Shown in pieces: positions 1 through 12,123 of a stretch of 61,541 nucleotides of DNA (positions are counted from its first letter, which is position 1; every line of letters begins with the position of its first letter). A program made the translations under genes and the position numbers. The stretch is from Cytauxzoon felis (Eukaryota; Apicomplexa; Aconoidasida; Piroplasmida; Theileriidae): assembly GCA_020283715.1 (NCBI GenBank), contig JAIQCW010000132.1, positions 1 to 61,541 on the forward strand, in the 5' to 3' direction. The notes below the pieces were generated by a model. It ran no database searches. It worked only from the letters and a program-made list of their open reading frames with translations, and had not been told where the DNA came from.

Positions 1-60
1 CAGGATTTCCTTCAAATTTTCGAGGTAAAAATGAAGGTAGTGAAATTAGTAATAATTGAC
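1..60 (+). repeat. R unit, 3' end only
   Basis: The end of a dispersed ~240-bp repeat (R unit). The same end sequence occurs near 14440-14490 and 55380-55430. It lies inside the first intron of the gene starting at 458 and is followed directly by an HS core B arm. Confidence 0.8.
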
Positions 61-252
61 ATCAGGTGGAGACCTCAAGTGGACCACCCGCAGCTGATCT
101 CAGGGAAGCGAAGGGGGAAATAAATAGAGAAGGCCGTCTGCAAGACAAGGATGGACATCAAGTGGAGAGCTGTCTGCAAGAGAACGCAAGGTTGTAACCT
201 CAGGTTGAAGAGCTGACGGTAGGACGATAATAGTTGGATTGGACCTAAGGTG
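61..252 (+). repeat. HS element copy 1 (core B, intron)
   Basis: Core B followed by several cap modules (GTCTGCAAGAC type and CTGACGG type) and a degenerate end. It lies in an intron of a minus-strand gene, so it is antisense to that gene. Confidence 0.85.
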
Positions 253-338
253 ATGAAGATGTGTATGTAGCTTCGGATGGAGTGTATAGTAGTTTAATTT
301 GAGTGTTTATATTTATAGGTATTGATTTGAAAACATAC

Positions 339-458
339 ATCTACATAATCTGATCTCCATTGTTTATATATATCTGTATTGATAAGATAGTTGGCATCAT
401 CTTTGGCCTCTTTGGACATTGACTGACTGATTGTATCATCATTTTCATTTAAATCCAT
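339..458 (-). CDS. 5' exon of an unrecognised gene (partial)
   Basis: The minus strand has an ATG at 458 and exactly 40 codons, beginning MDLNENDDTISQS and ending in QWRSDYVD, followed by a GTATGT donor at 338. The rest of the gene lies left of the window, and positions 1-338 would be its first intron, which holds an HS element and an R-unit end. I do not recognise the family. The acidic, polar N-terminus gives no function. The exon call rests on the strong donor at a codon boundary and the same intron-plus-element arrangement seen in neighbouring genes. Confidence 0.5.
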
Positions 459-618
459 AATGTAATATTTTTACGGTATGAAATTAAAATTAATAAAAAA
501 ATAAAAGTACATAATTTAAAAAATGAATATAAATATTATAATTTTAATTAAACCAAAAAAAGATTTTTTTTGGAAAAAATGTGGGAAGGGTTGATAGACA
601 CATTCTATTGGAATATAA

Positions 619-2521
619 TTAATAAATTGTTTCATCTTCAATAATTTCTATACCACGTTTAGTTATAATATATGGTATAGGTTGCGATGTAGCTGTATTT
701 GAACTGAATAATACTTGAAAGAATCTATGAGAATCTTGAGATATATCACGACCTATAAAATAAATAATATATTAAATGTGTATACATACGTTGTCTCCAT
801 AATAAAATTCTACCATTTAAACAACTTGTCCATATATAACCTAATGCAGGTTTGATCTATAAATTGATTTTTTTCTTATAATCATAATAGTATAAATATA
901 CCTGTGATTTCATATTAATAGTATGAACCTGTTGCCAATTAACAATATTAGTAACCTGATTTATAGTTAATATACAAATGTTATACTCATGAGCAATCTT
1001 TTTAAGAATCGTAGCCACTCGTGTTATATGATGCAATAATGAATTCGATCTTATTAATAATTATAAAAGGAATAAACCATTCCAAATACCTATCAGATTT
1101 CGGTACAAAACGATATAATGACGCTATCGAATCCAATACTATCAATCTAACCTATAAATACAATCATCGTAGGAAGGAAAATTCCACTTGAAGTCCAATC
1201 CACCTCTTTTCGTCCTGCAGACAGCTTTCCACCTGAGGTCTTTCCTGCCGTCAGCTCTTCTAATTATCTATCTCTAAAGAGTAATGCCACTCCCAGAGAT
1301 CGTGGCGAAGATTATGTCTGTTCTTCCGGGTTAACATTTTTTGTTCCTCCGGGTAGACATCGAAGAAATTTCCTCGGTCCCCTTAGTTACAATTATCCAC
1401 TTGTAAATCTCATATAACAATTATACTATTAAATGAAATAAATAACCCTAACATTAGACCTCGAGTGGAATACCCGTAGCTGATCTCAGGGAAGCGAAGG
1501 GGGAAGTAAATAGAGAAGCTGACGGCAGGACTAAAAGAGGTAGATTGGATTTCAGTTGTAATGTCTTCTATGTTCGTTTGGTATTAATGAACATACATTG
1601 GACCTTAGTATGGTATTGATTTTTTTGGTGATGATATGTAATAGGTCCTATTGATGGTATATATGATGGAGTTGTGGATACAAACTTCATGATCTCGTAC
1701 TTTATCGATATATAATGACTTTAATAGATCGATAGGTTTGAATTTACATAATTTATCTCCTAATACCACTCTATAATCTCTATATTTAGAGTCTAAAGGG
1801 TGTAATCAACAATCAAATTAAAAACAACGTACCCAGTATCTCACAAATGCGATCAATAGGGAATGTACCATTAGTATATAAATATAATATCATATTATCA
1901 CAATTATAAATACCATTCCTTATTAATATCTATTAAAATATATAATTCAAAACGGTAATAGAATACAATCAAACTACAGCCAACCAACAGGTCACATCCT
2001 CACCACTTGAGGTCCAATCACTACACTTCATTCCACCTGTCTTCCAGTCGTCGTTCCACCTGAGGTCGTCTTGCAGACAGCTTCTTCCTTTTACTTCCCC
2101 CTCCGCTTCACGTAGATCAGCTACGGGTTCTCCACTTGAGGTCTTATCCTCACCACCTTCATCACTGCCACGATCTCCGGGAGTGGCATCACCGTTTACG
2201 GGGAGCTAAATAGAAGAGCTGACGGTAGGACGATGAAGAGGTGGATTGGAAGTATAGTGATTGGACTTCATGTGCAATTCCTTTGAGTTAGTTATTTATT
2301 TGATAACGTACTTCGGCTACTAGTGTTAATACTAGTTGTGTTTTTCCGACTCCAGATGGTCCGTATATTTCGATAATTTTACCTAGTGGTAGGCCTCCAC
2401 TTAATGCGATGTCTATTTCATTGATTCCGAATTTTAAACATTCCAATTGATCTTTATTATTTAGTTGGGTAGACCAAATATCATCTACAGTACGAGATTC
2501 TATAATTGTAGAATCATGCAT
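619..2521 (-). CDS. RAD51-paralogue-like recombinase (RecA-fold ATPase)
   Basis: Seven exons with fully consistent phases: 2521-2312, 1929-1833, 1792-1686, 1151-1090, 1049-902, 856-790 and 752-619, giving about 274 residues. Exon 1 has the Walker A motif [10 protein letters not shown] after the typical SGGLPLGKI lead-in. Exon 4 has a Walker B-like strand ([12 protein letters not shown]), and exon 5 has the RecA/RAD51 strand ILTINQVTN. The C-terminus has the PALGYIW...R block. The length fits an XRCC2/XRCC3/RAD51C-type paralogue, acting in homologous recombination in the nucleus, rather than RAD51 itself, but I cannot say which one. Introns 1 and 3 each carry an HS element; the other introns are 40-60 nt. 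The intron 3 donor (GTTTGT at 1685) is the least certain. Confidence 0.8.
1181..1557 (+). repeat. HS element copy 2 with TTCCGGGT unit (intron)
   Basis: Caps, then core A (CTCTAAAGAG at 1272-1281), then a TTCTTCCGGGT/CTCCGGGT unit with its AT-rich tail (1318-1420), then core B and the CTGACGGCAG cap. It lies in intron 3 of the RAD51-like gene, antisense to it. Confidence 0.9.
2003..2273 (-). repeat. HS element copy 3 (intron)
   Basis: Inverted order: cap, core B, spacer, core A with the CCGTAAACGG stem variant, then cap. It lies in intron 1 of the RAD51-like gene, in sense with it. Confidence 0.9.
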
Positions 2522-2585
2522 CTGATAATTTAATAATTATTAATAATAATTTCATATGAGACATATATTTAGCCAATAGTTAAGG

Positions 2586-2658
2586 GCGGGCATGGTCTAG
2601 TGGTTATGACGCCTGCCTTACACGCAGGAGGTCCCGAGTTCGATCCTCGGTGCCCGTA
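2586..2658 (+). tRNA. tRNA-Val (UAC)
   Basis: A complete cloverleaf: a 7-bp acceptor stem (GCGGGCA with TGCCCGT, one G-U pair), a D arm around GTC...GAC, anticodon stem CCTGC/GCAGG with loop CTTACAC (anticodon TAC), and T arm CCGAG-TTCGATC-CTCGG. No intron is present. It sits between the 5' end of the RAD51-like gene and the 3' end of the next minus-strand gene. Confidence 0.97.
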
Positions 2659-2756
2659 TATTTTTCAATACTTAAGAAACTGATGAATATTTTTCTATTA
2701 TTTAAATTAAAATTAAAATTAAATAATTATAAGATGAATCTTTGATATATATTTAA

Positions 2757-4500
2757 CTACTGAGAATTAATTCCATTCTTGATTAAAATTGATCTATACT
2801 CATCCGATATTAATAGTGGTCCATCTGATAACATCTTAGCACGCTCAAATAATTCAAGCCAATCACCAAATATCTTCTTATACTTTTCCATGTCTCCATC
2901 ATACTTGACCATCACCCAACTCAATATGTAATACAACCTCGAATCACTCAAACACCCATTCGAATTATAAATCAACCCATCAATAATCGATGAAATACCA
3001 ACAATATCCGATTGATTCTCCATAAAGTATTCTATATCAAGTGAATTATATGTGATTATAAGTATTGTACATGATATCCTCCACCTCTCCTTTGTCTTGC
3101 AGACAGCTCTCCATCTGAGGTCCATTACACCTGAGGTTACAATCCACCTCTCTTTCCACTAGGCGTTCCACCTGAGGTTACATCCACCTCTCCTTCTCTT
3201 GCAGAGAGCTCTTCTAATTATCTATCCCTGAAGGGTGATGCCACTCCCGGAGATCGTGGCGGTGAGAAAGTATGTATTGGACCTCAGGTGGTACCCGCAG
3301 CTGATCTCAGGGAAGCGGAGGGACAACTAAATAGAGAAGGCCACCACGGCGAGTGGCAACAACAGGATGGACTTCAGGTGGATCAGTTTTTACACTCCTT
3401 CGGGATCACTTACCTAATAGGGTGGCATGGACGTTTTCATTAATTTTAACATTATATTGTAGTGATGTATCATAAATCTATAAGGTATTGGATGATTTGT
3501 TATAGAAACTTACAGTTGAGATTATGTGGAGTGGTGATTTGTCGAGTATTAAACCTAATAATGTATACTCGTATAACCGCCCTGTTAAGGGTAATTGCCT
3601 TTAAAATTGATGAAATGTATAAAAATAAAATCAATACTATACCATGAAGAATGAATGAATTTAAATAATTTATAAATCGATCTATACTCAGATCTAGATA
3701 TCAATTCCGATAATAATACATAAATCAAACTCATCGATGGAGGGACAGATAACCAATCCCTATAACCACCAATCATCTAAATAATACCAATTAATAAATA
3801 TTATATACAGATTCCATATATATTCACCAGATGTCCATTCCAACTCTCCGTTCCACCTCTCTAAGTCCTGCCGTCAGCTCTTTTAATTACCTATCTCTAA
3901 AGAGTAGAGCCACTCCCAGAGATCGTGGCGGAAGTTATGATGTTGTAACCTCAAGTGGAGTACCCGTAGCTGATCTCAGGGAAGCGGAGGGATAGGTAAA
4001 TAGAAGAGGCACCACGCCTAGTGGAATGACCTCAAGTGAGGAGGGTGGAAGTAACTTCAAGTTTCTCTAGTAGACGTACATTGATGGATTCGTTGTATAG
4101 TTTGCATCTTAGTGTGACGATGAAGAGTTTATTGATGACTTCAGGTGTGAGTTGGCGCCCAAAATTGTAGAAATGGTTGACTGAGATGAGGCTATACTTG
4201 TATTCATCTTCGGTTTTGCATCTATAGGAAATAATGATATGATGGGTATTTTGTGCTTACAGGTTAAATATCGAGTACAGATGTTTGACATTTACCCTAA
4301 AGAGTAAATTCCTTTTACCCAAATCTGCCACCCTATCTGTGTACTGTTTGATATTTACGAGGCGACTAGTAGTAAATAATCTATAGAAAGATGCGAGTCA
4401 ATGATAGTAGAAGAATGAGCTTATTATCCAGGGGATGGTTGAAAATATAATTGCGCAGTACATCCATCCCCAATCTGGTCTATATGTAGGCTCAATTTTA
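2757..4500 (-). CDS. Hypothetical multi-exon protein, probably alpha-helical
   Basis: I trace these exons on the minus strand: about 4367-4263 (ending in FRVNVKHLYSIFN), about 4242-4069 (TPEVINKLFIVTLRC), 3779 to about 3640 (starting MIGGYRDWLSV), a short exon of about 100 nt with LPLTGRLYEYTLL, and a last exon ending at the TAG at 2757 (SLDIEYF...). All junctions but one keep phase. The join across the HS-bearing intron at 3075-3450 does not resolve cleanly, and the first exon and start codon are unclear (the 4500 limit is approximate). The amphipathic-helix spacing resembles organellar RNA-binding helical-repeat proteins of Apicomplexa, but no diagnostic motif is visible. Function unknown. 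Confidence 0.5.
3075..3382 (+). repeat. HS element copy 4 (intron)
   Basis: Caps, core A with the CCCTGAAGGG stem variant (3226-3235), core B and a CCACCACGGCGAGTGG cap. Antisense in the last long intron of the hypothetical gene at 2757-4500. Confidence 0.9.
3836..4060 (+). repeat. HS element copy 5 (intron)
   Basis: Core A, spacer, core B, caps. Antisense within an intron of the hypothetical gene at 2757-4500. Confidence 0.9.
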
Positions 4501-4527
4501 CCTGAGGTGTGATTTAAGTATCTTCAT

Positions 4528-5066
4528 TTAGAGTAAATCAAGATTGATATCCTTTCTATTAGTCCTATCTGTTTCTCCTCCGGTGGAATTCAAACGTAAG
4601 ATCTGTGATATGCTCTAATGTATGTTTAGGAACATACCTTCATGTAAATAATATTATCAACATGCTGTAATACATCCTCGTCGTGGTATACATCCAACCA
4701 TACATAACCCTTGCCGTGCTTATACTTTATCCTATATACATTAAGATGATAGATGAATGATTTATATAGGCATATACTGAGTATAGAACATATATCCATA
4801 CAAATCCTCTGTTATCCAGGGGTTTATATTAAAGAGATATACAGAAGGTAACGCTAACTAGTAGTGGGATGAACTTATTCATAAAAAAAATATAATATGT
4901 ACCTATAATGATATTTTCCGGGTAAAGGAAAAATATTTTTAACACAACCAAGGGTAACTTTAGTATCAGCTGACGCTACAGGTATTAATAATGCGTTTGG
5001 TGTGTCCCAGTCATCGCCATCGTTAGTAATCACGTATAATAAAAGCTTATAATTCTGAATACTCAT
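4528..5066 (-). CDS. Small DIX-like domain protein
   Basis: Three exons with consistent phases (5066-4903, 4731-4638, 4602-4528) give 110 residues. The sequence follows the DIX pattern: an N-terminal beta strand (YKLLLYV), a VTLGCVK helix start, PLPGKYHYR, a YVWLDV strand, and a C-terminal strand ending in MKILRL. DIX domains form head-to-tail polymers in Wnt proteins. Stand-alone DIX-like proteins in protists have no settled role that I can cite. The protein has no signal peptide and no HS element. The gene model is firm; the domain assignment is by eye. Confidence 0.6.
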
Positions 5067-5134
5067 TACAAATTAAAACATTTTATTAATATATCTATTT
5101 ATAATATTTAATGAATTTAATTCAAAAAAAATTA

Positions 5135-6661
5135 TCACGAAGATAATAGACAACCAAGTGTAGACACGTAACCACAGTGATGTGGTATATATAAATCCAT
5201 AGAAACATCACTATATAATTGGGAGGATTCATTAAAACCACGTGCTATACCATCTATAGTACTAGCACATAAATATTTTCCCGTTAAAAAGACACTCTTG
5301 ACCGAATATACTTTGCCTACCATGTGACTCAGCTTCCCGATGTTGATTGATAGCACATTGAAAATCTCAGCCTCTGTACCATCCATGGGACTAAAATATA
5401 GATATGAAGATTGAAAATTATCTTTCATCAAGATACCCTAATGAATTCTCATTGAATGATGTTTCATTGTCCAAGAGATAATTCGCCAAGCCATACGCCG
5501 TACCTGTAAGACAACATGCTACATACAAAAGAATAACTAACCACCACCGAGAGATGTACCAGTCACTCTCTCGAAAGAAGCATCAGATGATACCTAGAGT
5601 ATTAAATAACTTCACATTTCAACAAGCCAGCAAGATTGACACACCAGATCCGATGTTGACATTGAGATATGGATAATTTGGTTCTCCCTAAATGAATGAG
5701 GTAATGATGAGAACGCAGATTAAATACATACCAATGAGCAATAATGTGTCAAGTTGTGTTTGAAATCGTATACCAGCGTGGAATTTGGCAACTTGTGGAC
5801 GAGTTTTAAGCCATTAACAAGACATTCCATCTCATCGATATTTTTAACCTCCCTTGGCAGCTTGGATAACTCCGACTGGAACTTGTATGAGCCACCACCG
5901 GTCACATGTATGAATTTGCTCTTTAAAAGTACTCGATCTTCTATTGGAATGAAGATGTTGGTGGTGTATGGACGACAAGAAGTTATCACATGACAGCAAA
6001 GTATCACGTGGATAGTAGACATACCTTTTAGAAATTCAAAAAGTTCATTACATCTCTCAACAGGTACATGTTTAAAATGGAGAGTGTAACGGTCACAGAG
6101 TTTAATTTCAAGGCGTCTTAAAAGTAAATGCTCATAAACCTCAGGTACCTTTACATTATAATCTATATTAAAACCACTGAGTTCATTGGAAAAGTATTTC
6201 AATACATCAAATGTATTATTAAACCCTTCATATAAATCATTTAAGTGATCCAAACTGCCCCTATCCTCTACTAAATACGCTAATTTTACCAGCGTACCTC
6301 CAATGTCCAAAGCTAAACGAGTCTCTGGAAGATATGATGGGATATCCAAACTATAAACACATTCACTATTATCTTCCACTAGAGATTTCGATGTTAATTT
6401 ATATTTCAATGCTCTAGACAATTTTTTAAACTTGTTCAAAGATTCATACGAGTCTTCTGTCAATGATAATGTCTTTTCTTCAACCAATGATACTCCCTCA
6501 TCTACTATAGCTCTTAATAATTCATCACTACATAATTTATCTACTAATTTATTCAAATTATCTGATATACTCTTCAACAACTCAATATCGACGTCATCGA
6601 AACCACTTTGGAGTAACTTTTCTTGCAATGAAATTAAATCCTCCAAAATGGCTCTAGACAT
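5135..6661 (-). CDS. PANK: Pantothenate kinase (eukaryotic type II PanK)
   Basis: Catalyses ATP-dependent phosphorylation of pantothenate, the first step of coenzyme A synthesis. The main exon (6661-5732, 310 residues) has a ~110-residue N-terminal extension, the nucleotide-binding LALDIGGTLVKLAY motif and VTGGGSYKF followed by NIDEMECLVNGL. Downstream exons supply VNIGSGVS, RVTGTSLGG, GTAYGLANYL and a C-terminal exon (5431-5135) with VFLTGKYL and the ending YVSTLGCLLSS. The motifs are in the family order and the total, near 490 residues, is plausible. Introns are 40-60 nt and carry no HS element. The exact junction after VNIGSGVS is unsettled. Part of the N-terminal extension is coiled-coil-like. 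Confidence 0.88.
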
Positions 6662-6718
6662 TATTTAAAATTAAAATATATATAATAAAGATTAATAAAT
6701 TATTAATATAGCAACATC

Positions 6719-8246
6719 TCAATATTTTGCTGGTTGCCATGTGTTAGCAACGGGTTTAAATATAAGGCAATTGTAATCACTCTCTGATCTAGTAAATATA
6801 TAATAAGTAGGCAAAGTACTTTCAACCTCATTGAATGATAATAATACCAATCGATCAATAGCTTTAGGATCATGTTTAACCGTTTGCGATTTACTAATAA
6901 ATACATCACCAATAACATTACACTTCTCACCAAACGCAATGAAATATACAGTATTCATATGCTTTACAGTTGCAGATGATACCCCTTCTGGTATAGTACC
7001 GATACTAAAAGTTAAATCTACAACATTTTTCGGATAGGGCTCATAACGAGAAATACCAAATGAATCATCAACACCATCGGACGACAATTTATACTCGGAT
7101 TTAAACGACTCAAAATCATGATAAGATTCACCCAAATTACCAGATTCAACAAAAAATCCTAAAATATTTATATAACATAAACAAACATAACAACCCATTC
7201 CACCTGAGGTTACAACCTCTGTTCCACTCGGCGTGGAGGCCTCTTCCAATTACCTCCCCGTAAACGGTAGTGCCACTCCCAGAGATCGTGGCAGTGAGAA
7301 GTTAGTGATTGGACCTCAAGTGAACTACCCGCAGCTGATCTCAGGGAAGCGAAGGGGGAGGTAAATAGAAGAGCTGTCTGCAAGACAAAGGAAGGTGGAT
7401 TGGACCTCAGGCGGAACAGCGTGTGGAAGATAATGTTTGTGTAAACTTACTTTGGCTTTTGCTTTTGTTTCCGTAGAATGAGGTGACTTCTACGGATAGG
7501 ATTGATTCTTTGACGTTATTGGTGACGATAATTCTGCGATCGATGCAATCTTTATCATATGGTACTTTGTTATTCCCGATTATGATATCTCCAAAGACTT
7601 TGTTGAATCGTGTACGATATTCTGTTACAACTTTGAAATCTTTACATTCATATGATGTAGAGAATGTATCTTCATGTTTATAATTCAAAAGTGTAGCTAG
7701 GGATATATGTACGGGTGTTGGTAATACATCGATTGTATTTGGTACAACATAAATACCAGAATCATAGGACTTGTAAGTTTTCTTAATCTTATCCAATATA
7801 AAATACTTTTTTAATACGATAGCATTATCATAAACATCACATATATTTAAAAGATATGGTACTTTCATAGATGTTGTATCATAGTAAGAGTATACTAAGC
7901 GGCTTATTATATTTTCATCATGTCCTACAAGAGTATCACCAAATATTACATCACCAATAATATGATCATTATTATATGTAGAGAATTGTACTAATACATC
8001 ATTATCCGCAAATTTCCATGGTAATATTTTTATAGCCCTAGATATATGGGCATCATTCAAATCCAAATTGATTATAGAAGTTGTAGATTGACCACGAAAA
8101 AATGGTATTGGTGCAAATAATATTATACCTAATGCAATTAATGATACTACTGATACTACATTTATTGCACGAAATGGCCATGAAATCGATGATCCTACAT
8201 TTGTCCCATCAGGAACCTCCACCGATCTAGTTGGATTCTGAGACAT
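6719..8246 (-). CDS. Membrane-anchored FAINT (DUF529)-like protein
   Basis: Two exons (8246-7451 and 7158-6719) join in phase 1 at GTAAGT/TTTTAG and give about 412 residues. A single hydrophobic segment at residues ~30-47 (VVSVVSLIALGIILFAPI) without a cleavable signal suggests a type II anchor. Three related blocks recur, with cores IIGDVIFG, VFGDIIIG and VIGDVFIS, each followed by D...I.RLV or DRRI. This internal repetition is what FAINT/DUF529 proteins of piroplasms show, and those are often exported or surface proteins. The intron is 292 nt because it holds a complete HS element. The family call is inferred from pattern, not from a search. Confidence 0.6.
7199..7415 (+). repeat. HS element copy 6 (intron)
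   Basis: Complete from TCCACCTGAGGT (7199) to ACCTCAGGCGGA (7415), with core A in the CCGTAAACGG variant (7258-7267), core B and a GTCTGCAAGAC cap. Antisense to the host gene. Short intron flanks of about 35-40 nt remain on each side. Confidence 0.93.
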
Positions 8247-8535
8247 CTCTAGTCCAGTAATTTATTGTCAAATAAATATATAAATTCACCATTTATGAAT
8301 TCTATCATTACACATTGAATATACATCATCTGTTGATCATATGTAAAATCTACATTAACACGATAATCCACTACAATAATGAGGGCTAGAGTATCTATAG
8401 GTATTGGAATCACTCATGATGATTACAACTACTAATAATACAATAATAACATCACTTTTAATACAACAAGTATGTCAATATAATTATTTATACCTTCTTT
8501 GACTCATTCTATCGTGGATCTATCCAGCTACTTCG
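8247..8535. other. AT-rich intergenic DNA
   Basis: Upstream region of the FAINT-like anchored gene. I see no ORF, RNA gene or recognisable motif. Confidence 0.5.
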
Positions 8536-8752
8536 CCCTGCCGTCAGCTCTCCACCTGAGGTTACAACCTTGTCTTCCACTCGCCGTGGAGGCTCTTCTA
8601 TTTACCTATCTCTAAAGAGTAAAGCCACTCCCAGAGATCGTGGCGGAAGTACAGTTATTTGACCTCAAGTGGAACCCGTAGCTGATCTCAGGGAAGCGGA
8701 GGGGGAAGTAAATAGAAGAGGCCACCACGGCGAGTGGAATACCTCAGGTGGA
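8536..8752 (+). repeat. HS element copy 7 (intergenic)
   Basis: Caps, core A, core B and the final ACCTCAGGTGGA at 8741-8752. It lies between the 5' end of the FAINT-like gene and the 3' end of the MLO-like gene. Confidence 0.9.
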
Positions 8753-8852
8753 GAGGTAGACGATAATTGTTTGATGAAAGAGAGTTATGGTATGTAAACC
8801 CTTTATAAATGGGCGTATATATACATCATATTATTATCGAATTAAGACATAA

Positions 8853-11800
8853 TTAAACATGTGATACTAAATTCTGATAATTCTCAGGATATAATAATTG
8901 CTCAATAGATGTCAGTTGACCAATGAAATTTTCAGCTGATATACCGTCACTTCTACCACCACTTAAAAAGTCTAGGAAGTGACGACGGTCACCTTCACTC
9001 CATTTAATTCCGAGCTAAATATTAATGATTAGATTTATTAGTTAGCATACATGTTTTAAGATCTTTTGTAAATTATCTGAATCTATACCACATGGTGTAG
9101 TCCAAGGTATACAATATGTCTCTTCGAAAAGGGTCTATAGTTATTTATAAATTTAAATCCCCATATAAAAATACCCTCATTTGCGATGGATTCAATGGTA
9201 TTACCGTAATTTGTTTAACCACGGAACCCAAAACCAAAAACTCCTCCTCCGTCAATTTATACGGATGTGTACGAGTAAATGCAGAAATGAAATCCTAAAG
9301 TATATATTATATAATTAGCTTATATATGTCAATCGTATCATTCTTCCCATTGAAGCTCCACCTAGGTCCAATCAATATCTTCAGCTCTTCCACTCGCCGT
9401 GGTGGCTATTCTATTTACTCCCCCCTCCGCTTCCCTGAGATCAGCTACGGGTATTCCACCTGAGGTCTCCACCTGAGGTTACATCTTTAACTCCAGTACC
9501 TTCACCTCCGCCACGATCTCCGGGAGTGGCTTTACTCTTTAGAGATGGGTAATTAGAAGAAGGCACCACGCCTAGTGGAAGATAGGGTTGTAACCTCAGG
9601 TGGAATATTAATATACATCATTCTAACTTCGGTTTTGATAAAACATACTTTAATTCTTTTTTTGCATGTGGTTTGGATTCCTTGTGAAGATACGAATCTC
9701 ATAATTTTTGGCATGTCGATATATCCTTTTTTTTGGAGTCTAGTGAGTTCCATATTTCTTGCATCTGTTTTTGTAATGCGAGTGGTGATGTACGAACTTT
9801 GGCAAGTAAATGACGCCAATATATATCACCATTTTTATCAATAGATGTAATAACAGCATCTAAATTCAATGCATCAATAAGTTCCATAGCATGTTTGGCA
9901 TTATTTGATTTATGCGATTCCCAAACATGCTCTAATGTACTTAAATCAATCATCATACCAGTCTTTGTTACAATAAGTATAGAATATAAAATCCCTGGCA
10001 TCATTGTCATTATTAAAAATATACATGAAAAAATAACCCAATTCCATACACTATAATCAATCAACCATGTCTTTTGATGAGCCTGAATCAAATATACCCA
10101 TACCGATAATAATATCAAAAATGAATAACATACAACCTATATATTATGATCTCAATAACAAAATATTATCTAATGATAAATCTTCCACTCGAGGTTACAG
10201 TACAACTCTGTTCCCACTCGCAGTTCCACCTGATTTCGTCCTGCAGACAGCTCTTCTATTTATCTCCCCTCGGATTCCCGTAGATCATCCTCGGTATTCC
10301 ACTTGAGGTCTGTTCTTCGGGTAGAATAATAGAATTATCATGGGACAATTATCGGGTTATAGGGTTAATTAACCCCAGATACCACATAATAGTTAAAGCC
10401 CCATGACCGTCCCCATAATATCAATAATAATTCATCATGACCGAATATAATACCTCAGGTGGAACCCGTAGCTGATCTACGTGAAGCGGAGGGACAACTA
10501 AATAAAGAAGCCGTCTGCAAGACGAAGGAAAGGCGGTTGTAACCTCAGGTGTAATAGACGACATCGAGTATAATATATCATTTCTGTAAACAAACTTCGA
10601 ATAATTTGAGTAATATATTTGGTCCTTTGGATTTGAATATAAAGAGGTTTTCATGTCGATTGACTGGATAATCTCCGCATATGAATTTGATTATTGGGTT
10701 TGACACTTCAATCTATGAATAGAATGAATGAATTATGTTATATAGAATACTTGTGTATCATATAATTTATATGGTGGTATAAGTTCATTATTATATGAAT
10801 CGTTATCATTGGCATTATATTTTAATAATAAATATTGTGATAATTTTGTTGGGTATAATTTTTTTTCGATATTATGAACCTATAAAATAAAATGATGATA
10901 ATATATGAAAATAATATACATGTATAGTAATGAATAACATTATAATAACACATAATATACTGAATGTACATATTAATTTAATTTCATTTATCCCTTCAAA
11001 TTCTAATGTACTCCTAAATATATTTTTTATATAATAAAAATAAATAAAATATACCTAGAGATAAATGATATTATCATAACAAATATTAATGCTTCTGATG
11101 GTAATCTTAACATATTTACTGATATATCTAATAAATTTGCTCTTAAATATTCCATAAAATAATAACCACCTGGATCTACTTTTGGTATACACATATTATT
11201 TATAGTATCAATAAATTCATATCTATTACATATAAATTGTCCTCTATTTATAATATTTCTATTAAATATTGATGCACAATAACTTCTTTCTAAAAATTCT
11301 AATTCTTTACATGTAGTTAATATATCACAATTATCTACAATCCTCATCCATTTTATTAATCTCTTTACAATATATTGAAAATATATAGAATATAATATAT
11401 ACCATAATAATAATATAATTGATATATATAATAAACATTCAAATATAGATTCTACTATACTAACTCTATCATTATCATTATATAATAATATATTCTATAA
11501 ATAATTATTATAATATACATTAACTATATACTAACCTGTCTAAATATTATATAATCTAATCTCTTTGCTAATCTTGTCTGTAATATCAACCATAATACCA
11601 AATTTATAACACTAATCAATGCGATCTGTTTATAACATATATTAAATGCATTCTTTAAAAATGTATCCTGTGTATCATCTATCCTCTTCTCTAATATTCT
11701 ATTCAATATTAATATAATCACCGCAAATGTTGTAGTCAAAAATATAACCAATAATACAATATTATCCCAATCTTTAGCTACCAATTTACTAGTCAAACCT

Positions 11801-12123
11801 TTATAGTCTCTAAATTTTATAATTTTATCTTTGTCTGCATGCAATGACTTTTTGTCATTTTCAGAAGATTTCTGGACATTCTCAGTTGATTTCAATGCTC
11901 CATCACCTTTGTTTTCATGAGAATCAAGTGTGTTCTCACTTCTAAATGTAAATTGCACAAGAGAATGAGGATTCTTCCCATTAGGTTTAATAACATTATT
12001 GCGATCATGTATGATGTATAGACCAGTAGAAAAAGGTAACGTAATGAAGATTAAAATCGATATTGATATCAAATATTTCATACATGTCCTTGAATTATAC
12101 TTTAATCTTGACATAATTTTCAC
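8853..12123 (-). CDS. Multi-spanning membrane protein with EF-hand-like tail, MLO-like
   Basis: A many-exon gene starting at 12123. The first exon (to about 11535) has a signal-anchor (YLISISILIFITLPF), a charged linker and two more membrane segments. Further exons add membrane segments, a Cys-containing loop (CNRYEFIDTINNMCIP) and NLFIFKSKGPNILLKL, which resembles the conserved loop before a late helix of plant MLO proteins. The cytosolic tail has EF-hand-like stretches (SIDKNGDIYW, GYIDMPKIMRFV, GIDSDNLQKIL) and ends at the TAA at 8853. Two introns hold HS copies 8 and 9. The frame breaks at an A8 tract (9727-9734, read on the minus strand); one extra A would carry the frame to the next donor. 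The MLO relation is an inference, and a generic calcium-binding membrane protein is the alternative. Confidence 0.55.
9355..9604 (-). repeat. HS element copy 8 (intron)
   Basis: Cap, core B (CCGCT/AGC..CGG stem, 9421-9452), spacer, inverted core A and cap. In sense in an intron of the MLO-like gene. Confidence 0.9.
10182..10555. repeat. HS element copy 9, two inverted arms (intron)
   Basis: The left arm carries the core B variant with a GGAT/ATCC stem (10267-10294). The right arm is inverted and carries ordinary core B. About 110 bp of AT-rich DNA separates them. It lies in an intron of the MLO-like gene. Confidence 0.85.
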
